Source: Pelagibius sp. CAU 1746 (GTDB lineage Bacteria; Pseudomonadota; Alphaproteobacteria; Kiloniellales; Kiloniellaceae). From it: DNA of 64,000 nucleotides. Made by a program: the position numbers and the translations under genes. The notes beneath the pieces were generated by a model that saw nothing but the letters and a program-made list of their open reading frames with translations, was not told where the DNA came from and made no database searches. Location: the NCBI RefSeq assembly GCF_039839785.1, contig NZ_JBDOQT010000001.1:3348001-3412000 (forward strand). The letters are read 5' to 3'. Shown in pieces: positions 43,149 through 51,647 of this stretch (positions are counted from its first letter, which is position 1; every line of letters starts with the position of its first letter).

Positions 43149-44408
43149 ATGGCGCGATATTCGGTCTTTTCGCTGCTCGGCAACGCCCTGAGCGGCAACA
43201 GGAAGTGGGAGCGCGTATGGCGCTCACCTGAGCCCAAGCCGGCCTATGATGTCATCATCATCGGCGGCGGCGGGCATGGCCTGGCCACGGCCTACTATCT
43301 GGCCAGGAACCATGGCATCACCAACGTCGCGGTGCTGGAAAAGGGCTGGCTGGGCGGCGGCAACGTCGGGCGCAACACCACCATCGTGCGCTCCAACTAC
43401 ATGCTGCCGGCCAACGCCCATTTCTACGAACACTCGATGAAGCTGTGGGAGGGACTCTCCCGGGACCTAAATTACAACGTCATGTTCTCCCAGCGCGGGG
43501 TGCTGAACCTGGCGCACAGCCCAAGCCAGATGGACGCCTATGCGCGGCGCGGCAACGCCATGCGCCTGCACGGCATCGACGCCGAGTTGCTGGACCGCGA
43601 TCAGGTCGCCAGATACGCGCCCGGCATCGACATGTCCCCGACCACGCGCTTCCCCATCGCCGGCGGCCTGCTGCAGCCGCGCGCCGGCACCGCGCGCCAC
43701 GACGCGGTGGCCTGGGGCTTTGCCTACGGCGCCGACCGTCAGGGCGTCGACCTGATTGAAAACTGCGAGGTGACCGGCTTTATCCGCGAGGGCAGCGCCA
43801 TCGTCGGCGTCGAAACCACGCGCGGCACCATCCGCGCCGGCAAGGTCGGCGTCGCCGTGGCCGGCAACTCCTCGGTAGTGCTGCAGAAGGCAGGGCTGAA
43901 CAACATTCCCATCGAAAGCCACGTGCTGCAGGCCTTCGTCTCCGAGGCACTGAAGCCGCTGATCGACGGCGTCGTCACCTTCGGCGCCGGACACCTCTAC
44001 ATCTCCCAGTCGGACAAGGGCAGCCTGGTCTTCGGCGGCGATATCGACGGCTACAACTCCTACGCCCAGCGCGGCAACCTGCCCATCGTGAAGCACGTGG
44101 CGGCAGCCGCCGTCACGCTCTTCCCCAACCTCGCCCGCCTGCGCCTGCTGCGCTCCTGGGGCGGCATCATGGACATGTCGATGGACGGCAGCCCGATCAT
44201 CTGCAAGGGGCCGGTCGACGGCCTCTACATCAACGCCGGCTGGTGCTACGGCGGCTTCAAGGCGACCCCGGCATCGGGCTGGTGCTTCGCCTCGACCATC
44301 GCCAACGACGCCCCGCACGAGCTGAACGCCGCCTTCACCCTGGAGCGCTTCTGCCAGGGCCGCGTCATCGACGAGCGCGGCGCCGGCCCGCGCCCCGAAC
44401 TTCACTAA
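43149..44408 (+). CDS. soxB: Sarcosine oxidase beta subunit SoxB
   Basis: About 419 residues from ATG 43149 (a TTG lies six bases earlier). FAD loop DVIIIGGGGHGLATAYYLA, the NVGRNTTIVRSNYM segment, and TARHDAVAWG with His184, corresponding to the FMN-linking histidine of heterotetrameric sarcosine oxidase. SoxB binds FAD and oxidises sarcosine to glycine and formaldehyde in the cytoplasm. It is the first gene of soxBDAG. Assignment is firm from sequence and order. Confidence 0.95.
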   Translation: MARYSVFSLLGNALSGNRKWERVWRSPEPKPAYDVIIIGGGGHGLATAYYLARNHGITNVAVLEKGWLGGGNVGRNTTIVRSNYMLPANAHFYEHSMKLWEGLSRDLNYNVMFSQRGVLNLAHSPSQMDAYARRGNAMRLHGIDAELLDRDQVARYAPGIDMSPTTRFPIAGGLLQPRAGTARHDAVAWGFAYGADRQGVDLIENCEVTGFIREGSAIVGVETTRGTIRAGKVGVAVAGNSSVVLQKAGLNNIPIESHVLQAFVSEALKPLIDGVVTFGAGHLYISQSDKGSLVFGGDIDGYNSYAQRGNLPIVKHVAAAAVTLFPNLARLRLLRSWGGIMDMSMDGSPIICKGPVDGLYINAGWCYGGFKATPASGWCFASTIANDAPHELNAAFTLERFCQGRVIDERGAGPRPELH

Positions 44409-44436
44409 AGCCATACTGCATTAGGAGGCCGCAAGA

Positions 44437-44730
44437 ATGCTGATCCCCTGCCCCCATTGCGGCCCGCGCGACGTCGGTGAATTCACCTACGGCGGCGACG
44501 CCACCAAGGAGCGTCCCGATCCCGAAAGCGCCAGCGCCGAGGACTGGTGCGATTACGTCTTCCACCGCGACAACCCGCGCGGCCGCCACGTCGAGTACTG
44601 GCACCACGGCCAGGGCTGCCGCCTATGGCTGAAGGTGACGCGCGATACCGTGACCCACAAGATCGAAGGCACCGAGCTCGTCGGCCCTTGGGCGGAATCG
44701 GCGCCGAAGCAAGGGCGCGACGTGGCATGA
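44437..44730 (+). CDS. soxD: Sarcosine oxidase delta subunit SoxD
   Basis: 97 residues. Zn-binding type CPHCGPRDVGEFTYGGDA at the start and YVFHRDNPRGRHVEYWHH with GCRLWL further on, the standard SoxD signature. The stop overlaps the soxA start by four bases (ATGA). Structural subunit of the heterotetramer. Confidence 0.95.
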   Translation: MLIPCPHCGPRDVGEFTYGGDATKERPDPESASAEDWCDYVFHRDNPRGRHVEYWHHGQGCRLWLKVTRDTVTHKIEGTELVGPWAESAPKQGRDVA

Positions 44731-47693
44731 GCGGCTATCGCCTTTCTTCCGGCGGGCAGATCGACCGCAGCAAGCCGCTGAGCTTCACCTTCGACGGCAA
44801 GCGCTATCAAGGCTATCAGGGCGACACCCTGGCCTCGGCCCTGCTGGCCAACGGCGTCGACCTCTTCGGGCGCAGCTTCAAGTATCACCGCCCGCGCGGC
44901 CTCTTTTCGGCCGGCGTCGAGGAACCCAATGCGCTGGTCACGCTGCGCAGCGGCGCGCGCGCCGAGCCCAACACCCGCGCAACGGTGATCGAGCTCTACG
45001 ACGGGCTGGAGGCGACGAGCCAGAACCGCTGGCCTTCCCTCGCTTTCGACGTCATGGCGATGAACCAACTCGCCGGGCCGATCCTCTCGGCGGGCTTCTA
45101 CTACAAGACCTTCATGGGCCCGACGGCCAAGGCCTGGATGCTCTACGAGCACTTCATCCGCAAGGCGGCCGGCCTCGGCGCCGGGACCAAGCTGCCCGAC
45201 CCGGACCGCTATGAGGAGATGAACGCCTTCTGCGATGTGCTGGTGGTCGGCGCGGGCCCGGCCGGCCTCATGGCCGCCACAGCCGCGGCTTCCAGCGGCG
45301 CGCGCGTCATCCTCGCCGACGAGCAGGTCAGCCTGGGTGGCAACCTGCGCGGCTCAGCCAGCGCCCAGGACAGCCTTGCTGAGCTGGCGGCGCTCGACAA
45401 CGTCACCCTGCTGCCGCGCACCACGGTCTATGGCTACTACGACGACAACACCCTGGGCGCCGTGGAGCGCGTTGCCGACCACGTCGCGGCCCCGGCCGAA
45501 GGCCAGCCGCGCGAACGGCACTGGACCATCCGCGCCAGGCAAGTGGTGCTGGCCACGGGCGCCATCGAGCGGCCCATCGTCTTCGGCGACAACGACAAGC
45601 CGGGCGTCATGCTGGCCGACGCCGGCCGCCTCTATATCGAGCGCCACGGCGTCGCTCCGGGCCGCCGAGTCGCCCTCTTCGCCAACAACGACGGCGCCTA
45701 TCGCAGCGTCGCGGCGCTGGCCACCGCCGGCGTGGCCGTGAGCGCCATCGTCGACGCCCGCCGGGAGATCGGCGCCGAGGCGCAGGCCATCGCCGTGGAG
45801 AGCGGCGCGGAACTGCTGCTCGGTCAGGCGGTCACGCGCGCGCTCGGCGGTCAGCGGCTCAGCGGCATAGAAGTCGCGGCCTTCGATCCTATCCAAGGCG
45901 CGCGTGACGGCGCCCAGCGCCAGATCGGCGCCGACTGCCTGCTGGTCTCCGGCGGCTGGACCCCGACCATCCACCTGGCGAGCCAGGCCGGCGGCCCGGC
46001 GCGCTGGGACGACACCCTGACCGCCTTCCTGCCGGGCGAGGCCTCGCAGCCCTGGCGTGCCGCGGGAGCCTGCAACGGGGCGCTCGGGACCGCCGCCGCC
46101 CTCGCCGAGGGTGCGCAAGCCGGGTCGGAGTCGGCGCGCGCCTGCGGACTTTCGCCCCATCCGGCGGCCCTGGCGGGCGCGGAAGACGAACCCCTGGCCG
46201 ACGCGCCGCTGCCGGTCTGGGACGCCCGCCCCCCGCACGGCAAGGGCAAGGCCTTCGTCGATTTACAGCATGATGTCACGGCCTCGGACATCTCCCTCGC
46301 CCACCGCGAGGGCTTCCGTTCGGTGGAACACCTGAAGCGCTATACCACGCTGGGCATGGCGACCGACCAGGGCAAGACCTCCAACGTCACCGGGCTGGCG
46401 CTCATGGCGCGGGAGCTCAAGCTCTCGATCCCCGAAGTCGGCACCACCCGCTTCCGCCCGCCCTATACGCCGGTTTCCCTCGGCGCGCTGGCGGGCCAGG
46501 CACGCGGCGCCCACTTCCGGCCGACCCGGCGCTCGGCGCTGCACGACTGGCACCTCGCAAACGGTGCCGAGATGCAGGCCGCCGGACTCTGGCTGCGCCC
46601 TCGCACCTATGCCGGAAGCAACGAGACGGTGGAACAGGCTTATATCCGCGAGGCGCGCCAGGTACGCGAGAGCGCGGGCCTGGTCGATGTCTCGACTCTG
46701 GGCAAAATCGACGTGCAGGGTCCGGACGCGGCGGAGTTCCTGAACCGAGTCTACTCCAACGGCTTCCTGAAGCTGCCGGAAGGCAAGGCGCGCTACGGCC
46801 TGATGCTGCGCGAGGACGGTTTCCTGTGGGACGACGGAACCACCTGGCGACTCAGCGAGACCCAATTCCTCATGACCACGACCACCGCCAACGCCGCGCC
46901 GGTGCTCTCGCAACTGGAGTTCCTGCTGGCGGCGGTCTGGCCGGAACTGAAGGTCGCCGTCACCTCTGTCACCGAGCAGTGGGCGGGCATGGCTGTCTCC
47001 GGCCCCAAGAGCCGCGACGTTCTCGCCGCCGTCCTCGACGATGTCGACATGTCGAACGAGGCCCTGCCCTTCATGGGCGTGCGCAAGGGGCACTTGGGCG
47101 GCCTGCCGGTGCTGGTGGCCCGGCTCTCCTTCTCCGGAGAACTGGCCTACGAGGTCTACTGCGGCGCCCATCACGGGGAAGCAGTGTGGACCCGCATTCT
47201 GGAGGCGGGCGAACCCTTCGGCATGATCCCCTACGGCGTCGAGGCGCTGGGCACCCTGCGCATCGAGAAGGGCCACGTCGCCGGGCCGGAGCTGGATGGC
47301 CGCACCACGGCGGCGGACCTGGGCCTGGGCGGCATGACTTCGCGCAAGAAGCACTACATCGGTTCGTCGATGCTGGAGCGCGATGGGCTCTCCGATCCGG
47401 CGCGGCTGAAACTGGTCGGCTTCGTCTCCGCCGACGGCGGCAGGATCCGCGCCGGCGCGCACCTCATCGCCGCCGAGGATGCCGCCTCTCCGCCACGCAG
47501 CCTCGGCCACGTGACCTCCACCACCTACAGCCCGGCGCTGGAAAAGTACATCGCCCTCGGCCTGCTGGAGAACGGGCCGGAGCGCATCGGCGAAAAGCTC
47601 CTCGCCACCTACCCCCTGAAGAACATCAGCGTGGAGGTAGAGGTGGTCTCTTCCCACTTCTTCGATCCCGACGGGAGCCGCATGCATGTCTGA
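44727..47693 (+). CDS. soxA: Sarcosine oxidase alpha subunit SoxA
   Basis: 988 residues from ATG 44727. N-terminal ferredoxin-like domain (FDGKRYQGYQGDTLASALLA), an NAD-binding flavoprotein domain with VLVVGAGPAGLMAATAAAS at about residue 170 and VVLATGAIERP, and a C-terminal GcvT-like aminomethyltransferase from about residue 597 (FRPTRRSALHDWH, VSGPKSRDVLAAVLDDVD). The tetrahydrofolate site in that half captures formaldehyde as 5,10-methylene-THF. Overlaps soxD by four bases and soxG by eight. Confidence 0.95.
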   Translation: MSGYRLSSGGQIDRSKPLSFTFDGKRYQGYQGDTLASALLANGVDLFGRSFKYHRPRGLFSAGVEEPNALVTLRSGARAEPNTRATVIELYDGLEATSQNRWPSLAFDVMAMNQLAGPILSAGFYYKTFMGPTAKAWMLYEHFIRKAAGLGAGTKLPDPDRYEEMNAFCDVLVVGAGPAGLMAATAAASSGARVILADEQVSLGGNLRGSASAQDSLAELAALDNVTLLPRTTVYGYYDDNTLGAVERVADHVAAPAEGQPRERHWTIRARQVVLATGAIERPIVFGDNDKPGVMLADAGRLYIERHGVAPGRRVALFANNDGAYRSVAALATAGVAVSAIVDARREIGAEAQAIAVESGAELLLGQAVTRALGGQRLSGIEVAAFDPIQGARDGAQRQIGADCLLVSGGWTPTIHLASQAGGPARWDDTLTAFLPGEASQPWRAAGACNGALGTAAALAEGAQAGSESARACGLSPHPAALAGAEDEPLADAPLPVWDARPPHGKGKAFVDLQHDVTASDISLAHREGFRSVEHLKRYTTLGMATDQGKTSNVTGLALMARELKLSIPEVGTTRFRPPYTPVSLGALAGQARGAHFRPTRRSALHDWHLANGAEMQAAGLWLRPRTYAGSNETVEQAYIREARQVRESAGLVDVSTLGKIDVQGPDAAEFLNRVYSNGFLKLPEGKARYGLMLREDGFLWDDGTTWRLSETQFLMTTTTANAAPVLSQLEFLLAAVWPELKVAVTSVTEQWAGMAVSGPKSRDVLAAVLDDVDMSNEALPFMGVRKGHLGGLPVLVARLSFSGELAYEVYCGAHHGEAVWTRILEAGEPFGMIPYGVEALGTLRIEKGHVAGPELDGRTTAADLGLGGMTSRKKHYIGSSMLERDGLSDPARLKLVGFVSADGGRIRAGAHLIAAEDAASPPRSLGHVTSTTYSPALEKYIALGLLENGPERIGEKLLATYPLKNISVEVEVVSSHFFDPDGSRMHV

Positions 47694-48279
47694 CGTTCTC
47701 TCGCCTCTGAAGGGCCATAACGAAGCCCGCGTGCCCACAGGTGAAGCGGGCGTCACACTCACCGAGCGCAAGCTGATCTCCCTGGTGCAGGTAGCCGCCT
47801 GGCCGGAAACCGCCGAACAGGTCGAGGGCATCATCGCCTCCCTGGTCGGCTGCGCGCCGCCGCAGGGGCCTTCGGGATCCAGCGGCGGTGCCGGAGGTGC
47901 CATCCTGGCGCTCAGCCCCGGGCGCTGGCTGGTGGAGAGCAGCGATCCCCGTCTCGCCCAGCAGCTCTGCGGGCAGATCCCGCCGGCTCTGGGCGCCGTC
48001 ACCGACCTCTCCCACGCCCGCATCGCCATCCGGATCGCCGGGCCCAAGGCCGCCTGGGTGCTGGCCAAGGGGTTCGCCCTCGACCTGCACCCCGAAGCCT
48101 TCCCGCCGCTGAAGGTGGCACAGTCGGCAGCCCACGAGATGGGCGTGATCCTGCGCCGCCTCGGGACCGAGAGCTTCGACCTTTATGTCTACCGGGGCTT
48201 CGCGCTATCGTTCTGGGAATGGCTGACCGAGGCGGCGGCGGAGACAGGTTACCGCGTCGATCCGCCCGGCAGCGCCTGA
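47686..48279 (+). CDS. soxG: Sarcosine oxidase gamma subunit SoxG
   Basis: 197 residues. Family features: LTERKLISLVQVAAWPE, LALSPGRWLVESSDPRL, VTDLSHARIAIRIAGPKAAW and the C-terminal FDLYVYRGFALSFWEWL. It completes the soxBDAG heterotetramer. The start overlaps the soxA stop by eight bases. A hairpin that could end transcription coincides with its stop codon. Confidence 0.93.
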   Translation: MSDVLSPLKGHNEARVPTGEAGVTLTERKLISLVQVAAWPETAEQVEGIIASLVGCAPPQGPSGSSGGAGGAILALSPGRWLVESSDPRLAQQLCGQIPPALGAVTDLSHARIAIRIAGPKAAWVLAKGFALDLHPEAFPPLKVAQSAAHEMGVILRRLGTESFDLYVYRGFALSFWEWLTEAAAETGYRVDPPGSA

Positions 48280-48300
48280 GGCCGTTCCCACGGCCTCATT
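48277..48300 (+). terminator. Weak terminator-like hairpin after soxG
   Basis: TGAGGCCG-TTCCCA-CGGCCTCA, a perfect eight-base stem with a six-base loop, overlaps the soxG stop. It is followed by TTAAAA rather than a clean T-run, so termination is probably partial and lysR may be read through. Confidence 0.5.
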
Positions 48301-48319
48301 AAAAGGGGCCGATTGTTCG

Positions 48320-49315
48320 ATGGAATTGCCGCAGGGCTTCGACCTGAAGTCGATCCGCGTCTTCGTCATGGTGGCGGAGGCCGGCGGCATGACCTCGGCC
48401 GCAAAGCAACTCGGCCTCACCCAGTCCAGCGTCTCCCAGATCGTGAGCAATCTGGAGGAGGCGCTCGGCAGCACCCTCTTCGACCGCTCGGTCCGCCCCC
48501 TGGCGCTGACCGCCGCCGGCACCACGCTCTACGAGCGCGGCCGGGCCATGCTGGCCGAGGCCGGCGACCTCTACCGCGACCTGCGCGACCGCGAGCTGAA
48601 GCAGCTCTCCAGCCTGACGCTGGCCATGGCCGAGAGCATCGCCAACTCGGTCGGCCCGCAGCTTGTCGCCGAACAGCGCGGCCTCGCCAAACGCTGGCGC
48701 ATCTGGGCCGGCATCTCGCCGGACAATCACGCCTTGCTGATGAACCACACGGTGGATGCGGTGGTCACCACCACCGACGAGTTGGACGGGGTCGAGGGCC
48801 TGGAGAGCCACGCCCTTCTCACGGAGCCCTTCGTTCTGGTCTTCCCCGCGAACTACGATGGCCCCAGCGAGCCTCTGGAGGCACTGACCGGCATGCCATT
48901 CGTGCGCTACTCCCTGCGCTCGGCCATCGGCCGCCAGATCGAGGGACAGCTCAATCGCCTGCGCCTCAACGTGCCCATCGACGCCGAGTTCGACACCGCC
49001 ATAAGCCAGTTCTCGGCGGTGGCCGGCGGCATGGGCTGGAGCATGACCACACCGCTCTGCCTGCTGCAGGAAGTCGGCCGCCTGGAGCGCCTGCGCATCG
49101 AACCGCTGCGCCGCGGCCGCTTCTCGCGCCCCATTTCCCTGGTGGCCCGGCGCGGCGATCTGGGGGCGACGCCCGAGATGCTGGCCGCCGCCATCCGTGA
49201 CATCCTGCGCCGCCGCCTGCCTGAGCTTTACGGGCCTCTTCCCTGGTTGGCGGAGAGCATCGTCTGGCCGGAAGACGGCGCGCCGCTACTGCGCAGCATC
49301 CAGGGGCGCGGCTGA
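48320..49315 (+). CDS. LysR-family transcriptional regulator
   Basis: 331 residues. N-terminal winged helix: GFDLKSIRVFVMVAEAGGMT, SAAKQLGLTQSSVSQIVSNL, LFDRSVRPLALTAAG. C-terminal periplasmic-binding-like ligand domain with TTTDELDGVEGLESHAL and FVRYSLRSAIGRQIEGQL. It sits directly downstream of soxG and upstream of an SDR and a VOC gene on the same strand, so it may regulate any of these; LysR proteins are usually transcribed divergently from targets, which is not the case here. Confidence 0.9.
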   Translation: MELPQGFDLKSIRVFVMVAEAGGMTSAAKQLGLTQSSVSQIVSNLEEALGSTLFDRSVRPLALTAAGTTLYERGRAMLAEAGDLYRDLRDRELKQLSSLTLAMAESIANSVGPQLVAEQRGLAKRWRIWAGISPDNHALLMNHTVDAVVTTTDELDGVEGLESHALLTEPFVLVFPANYDGPSEPLEALTGMPFVRYSLRSAIGRQIEGQLNRLRLNVPIDAEFDTAISQFSAVAGGMGWSMTTPLCLLQEVGRLERLRIEPLRRGRFSRPISLVARRGDLGATPEMLAAAIRDILRRRLPELYGPLPWLAESIVWPEDGAPLLRSIQGRG

Positions 49316-49335
49316 AGACCGATATAGGGGGGACA

Positions 49336-50079
49336 ATGGCAAGGCTGCACGGCAAGCGCGCGATCATCACCGGGGGCGGCAACGGCATCGGCGCCGCCGC
49401 GGCCATGCTCTTCGTGCGCGAAGGTGCCCAGGTGGCGATCCTCGACACCGACCGCGAGGCCGGCGAGCGCGCCGCGGCGGCGGCCGAGGCCGAGGGCGGC
49501 GAGGTTCTGTTCCTGCAGGCCGACGTCAGCGAGCCGGAGGATGTGGAGGACGCCATCGACGAGGCGGCCGGCACCTTCGGCGGACTGGACGTGCTCTACA
49601 ACAACGCCGGGGGCGCCGCACCGCGCGACGGCAGTTTCCTCGACATTCCACTGGAGGAGTTCTGGCGCACGGTCTCGGTGGATCTCTACGGCACCTTCCT
49701 GGCCAGCCGCATCGCCGTGCCCTACATCCAGGAGGCCGGCGGCGGCGCGGTCATCAACACCGCCTCGATCCGCGCCCTGAAAGGGACCCGGGGGGCCGAC
49801 GCCTACTCCGCCGCGAAGGGCGGCATCGTCGCGCTGACCCGGGCTATGGCCCTGCAGTGCGGGCCGCTGGGCATCCGCGTCAACGCCATCGCTCCGGGGG
49901 CGGTGCTGACCGACCGCACCCGCGGCCTCGGCATGACCGACGAGATCGACCCGCAGTGGCGCGTCGCGCCCGGCCAGCCGCTGGAGGTCGCCGAACTGGC
50001 CGTTTTCCTGGCCTCCGACGAAGCCAGCCTGGTCAACGGCGCCATCATTCCGGCCGACGGCGGCGGCGCGGCGTTTTAA
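49336..50079 (+). CDS. Short-chain dehydrogenase/reductase
   Basis: 247 residues. Classical SDR: cofactor loop IITGGGNGIGAAAA, an acidic residue in AILDTDR that favours NAD, YNNAGGAA, and the catalytic Ser/Tyr/Lys in INTASIRAL and ADAYSAAKGGIVALTRA. C-terminal DGGGAAF end. Located 20 bases after lysR and 17 before the VOC gene, so probably one unit. Substrate unknown. Confidence 0.9.
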   Translation: MARLHGKRAIITGGGNGIGAAAAMLFVREGAQVAILDTDREAGERAAAAAEAEGGEVLFLQADVSEPEDVEDAIDEAAGTFGGLDVLYNNAGGAAPRDGSFLDIPLEEFWRTVSVDLYGTFLASRIAVPYIQEAGGGAVINTASIRALKGTRGADAYSAAKGGIVALTRAMALQCGPLGIRVNAIAPGAVLTDRTRGLGMTDEIDPQWRVAPGQPLEVAELAVFLASDEASLVNGAIIPADGGGAAF

Positions 50080-50096
50080 AGCAAAGGAAAGGCCGC

Positions 50097-50465
50097 ATGA
50101 AGCTCTCGACGCCAGTGCCCATCCTGCGCATCTTCGACGAAGCCAAGGCCAAGGAGTTCTACGTCGACTGGCTCGGCTTCGCCGTCGACTGGGAGCACCG
50201 CTTCGAAGCAAACCTGCCCCTCTACATGCAGGTGTCGAAGGACGGCTGCCTGCTGCATCTCTCCGAGCATCATGGCGATTCCACGCCGGGGGCCAGATTG
50301 CGCATCGAGTGCGACGACATCGACCGCTTCGCCGCCTGGCTGCAGGCCCGGCCCTACAACTACGCCCGGCCCGGCGACCCGGAACAGATGCCCTGGGGCA
50401 CGCGGGAGATCACCCTGAGCGACCCCTTCGGCAACCGCCTTACATTCTCCAGCCCGGTGGCATAG
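50097..50465 (+). CDS. VOC-family glyoxalase/bleomycin-resistance-like protein
   Basis: 122 residues from ATG 50097 with a GGAAAGG site. VOC fold pattern: PILRIFDEAKAKEFYVDWLG, LYMQVSKDGCLLHLSEHHG and the C-terminal ITLSDPFGNRLTF. Proteins of this compact type are often annotated glyoxalase superfamily/BRP. Metal ligands cannot be assigned with certainty. Follows the SDR gene by 17 bases. Confidence 0.85.
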   Translation: MKLSTPVPILRIFDEAKAKEFYVDWLGFAVDWEHRFEANLPLYMQVSKDGCLLHLSEHHGDSTPGARLRIECDDIDRFAAWLQARPYNYARPGDPEQMPWGTREITLSDPFGNRLTFSSPVA

Positions 50466-50668
50466 GCGCCTTCCAGGGCAAACGGGTCGACAGCCAGCCA
50501 TGCTTCGACTAGAAGAAAAGACGGTCCCGCCACGCCGCAGCCGCTGCGGTTCCCGGCCCGACCCGATCCACTTCTCCTCCCCGGCACCGCCGGCCCGGCC
50601 GGCGGTGTAATTGCGTTGAGCGTACCGCGGTAACGTCCTCTGACGAGGGAAAGCTCCAAGCTCATTCT

Positions 50669-51589
50669 ATGGAAATCTATCTCCCCATCGCCGGCATCTC
50701 CGAGAACCTTTTTCTCATTCTCGGGCTTGGCGCGGGGGTTGGCATGCTCTCAGGCATGTTCGGCGTCGGCGGCGGTTTCCTGCTCACCCCGCTGCTCATG
50801 CAGATCGGCATCCCGCCGCCCGTGGCCGTGGCCTCGGCGGCCAATCAGGTGATCGGCGCCAGCGTATCCGGCTGCATGGCGCACTGGGCGCGGCGCAACG
50901 TCGATTTGAAGATGGGGATGATCCTGCTTCTGGGCGGCTTCGCCGGCTCGACGGTGGGAATCTGGGTGTTCCGCCTGCTGCGCGCCCTCGGCCAGATCGA
51001 ACTGACCATCTCACTCTGCTACGTCGTCCTGCTGGGTGCCCTCGGCACCCTCATGCTGGTCGACGCGCTGAAGATGTTCTACCGCAGGGGCAAGGGCGGC
51101 ACGGCGGTGGCGCGCGGCGCCCACCGCCACACCTGGATCCACCACCTGCCTTACAAGATGCGTTTCCGGCGCTCGAAGCTCTATATCTCGGCGCTGGTCC
51201 CGGCCGGCGTCGGCTTCTTCGTCGGCTTCCTCTCGGCCATCATGGGGGTGGGCGGCGGCTTCGTGATGGTTCCGGCGATGATCTATCTGATCGGCATGCC
51301 CTCCTCCGTGGTGGTCGGCACCTCCCTGTTCCAGATCATCTTCGTCAGTGCCAACGTCACGGTGCTGCAGGCCGTCACCAACCAAACCGTGGATGCCCTG
51401 CTTGCCCTGCTGCTGCTGGTCGGCGGTGCGGTCGGGGCACAGATCGGCGCGCGCGTCGGCGCGCGCCTGCGCACCGAGCAGTTGCGCATCCTGCTGGCCC
51501 TCATGGTGCTGGCCATGAGCATTGAAGTTTTTCTGGAGCTGGCGGTCCCGCCCGAGGATATCTACTCGATCAGCGGGACCGCTTCCTAG
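50669..51589 (+). CDS. TauE/SafE family anion exporter, second copy
   Basis: 306 residues with the duplicated family motifs GMFGVGGGFLLTPLL and IMGVGGGFVMVPAMIYLIG. It is a near full-length paralogue of the exporter at 3091-4011, the same length and starting with the same IYLPIA. No sulfur-metabolism gene is next to it. A TIGR02186 partner is absent here. The stop is 58 bases from the stop of pgi on the opposite strand. Confidence 0.88.
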   Translation: MEIYLPIAGISENLFLILGLGAGVGMLSGMFGVGGGFLLTPLLMQIGIPPPVAVASAANQVIGASVSGCMAHWARRNVDLKMGMILLLGGFAGSTVGIWVFRLLRALGQIELTISLCYVVLLGALGTLMLVDALKMFYRRGKGGTAVARGAHRHTWIHHLPYKMRFRRSKLYISALVPAGVGFFVGFLSAIMGVGGGFVMVPAMIYLIGMPSSVVVGTSLFQIIFVSANVTVLQAVTNQTVDALLALLLLVGGAVGAQIGARVGARLRTEQLRILLALMVLAMSIEVFLELAVPPEDIYSISGTAS

Positions 51590-51647
51590 AGCAGATCAGG
51601 GTCGGCTGGAATCGCCCAAGGCGATCCACCGTCCCTGTGACTCCGAT

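Noticed and set aside
46263-48068. 601-codon minus-strand frame opposite soxA/soxG
   Set aside because: Antisense shadow of two unmistakable sarcosine oxidase subunits.
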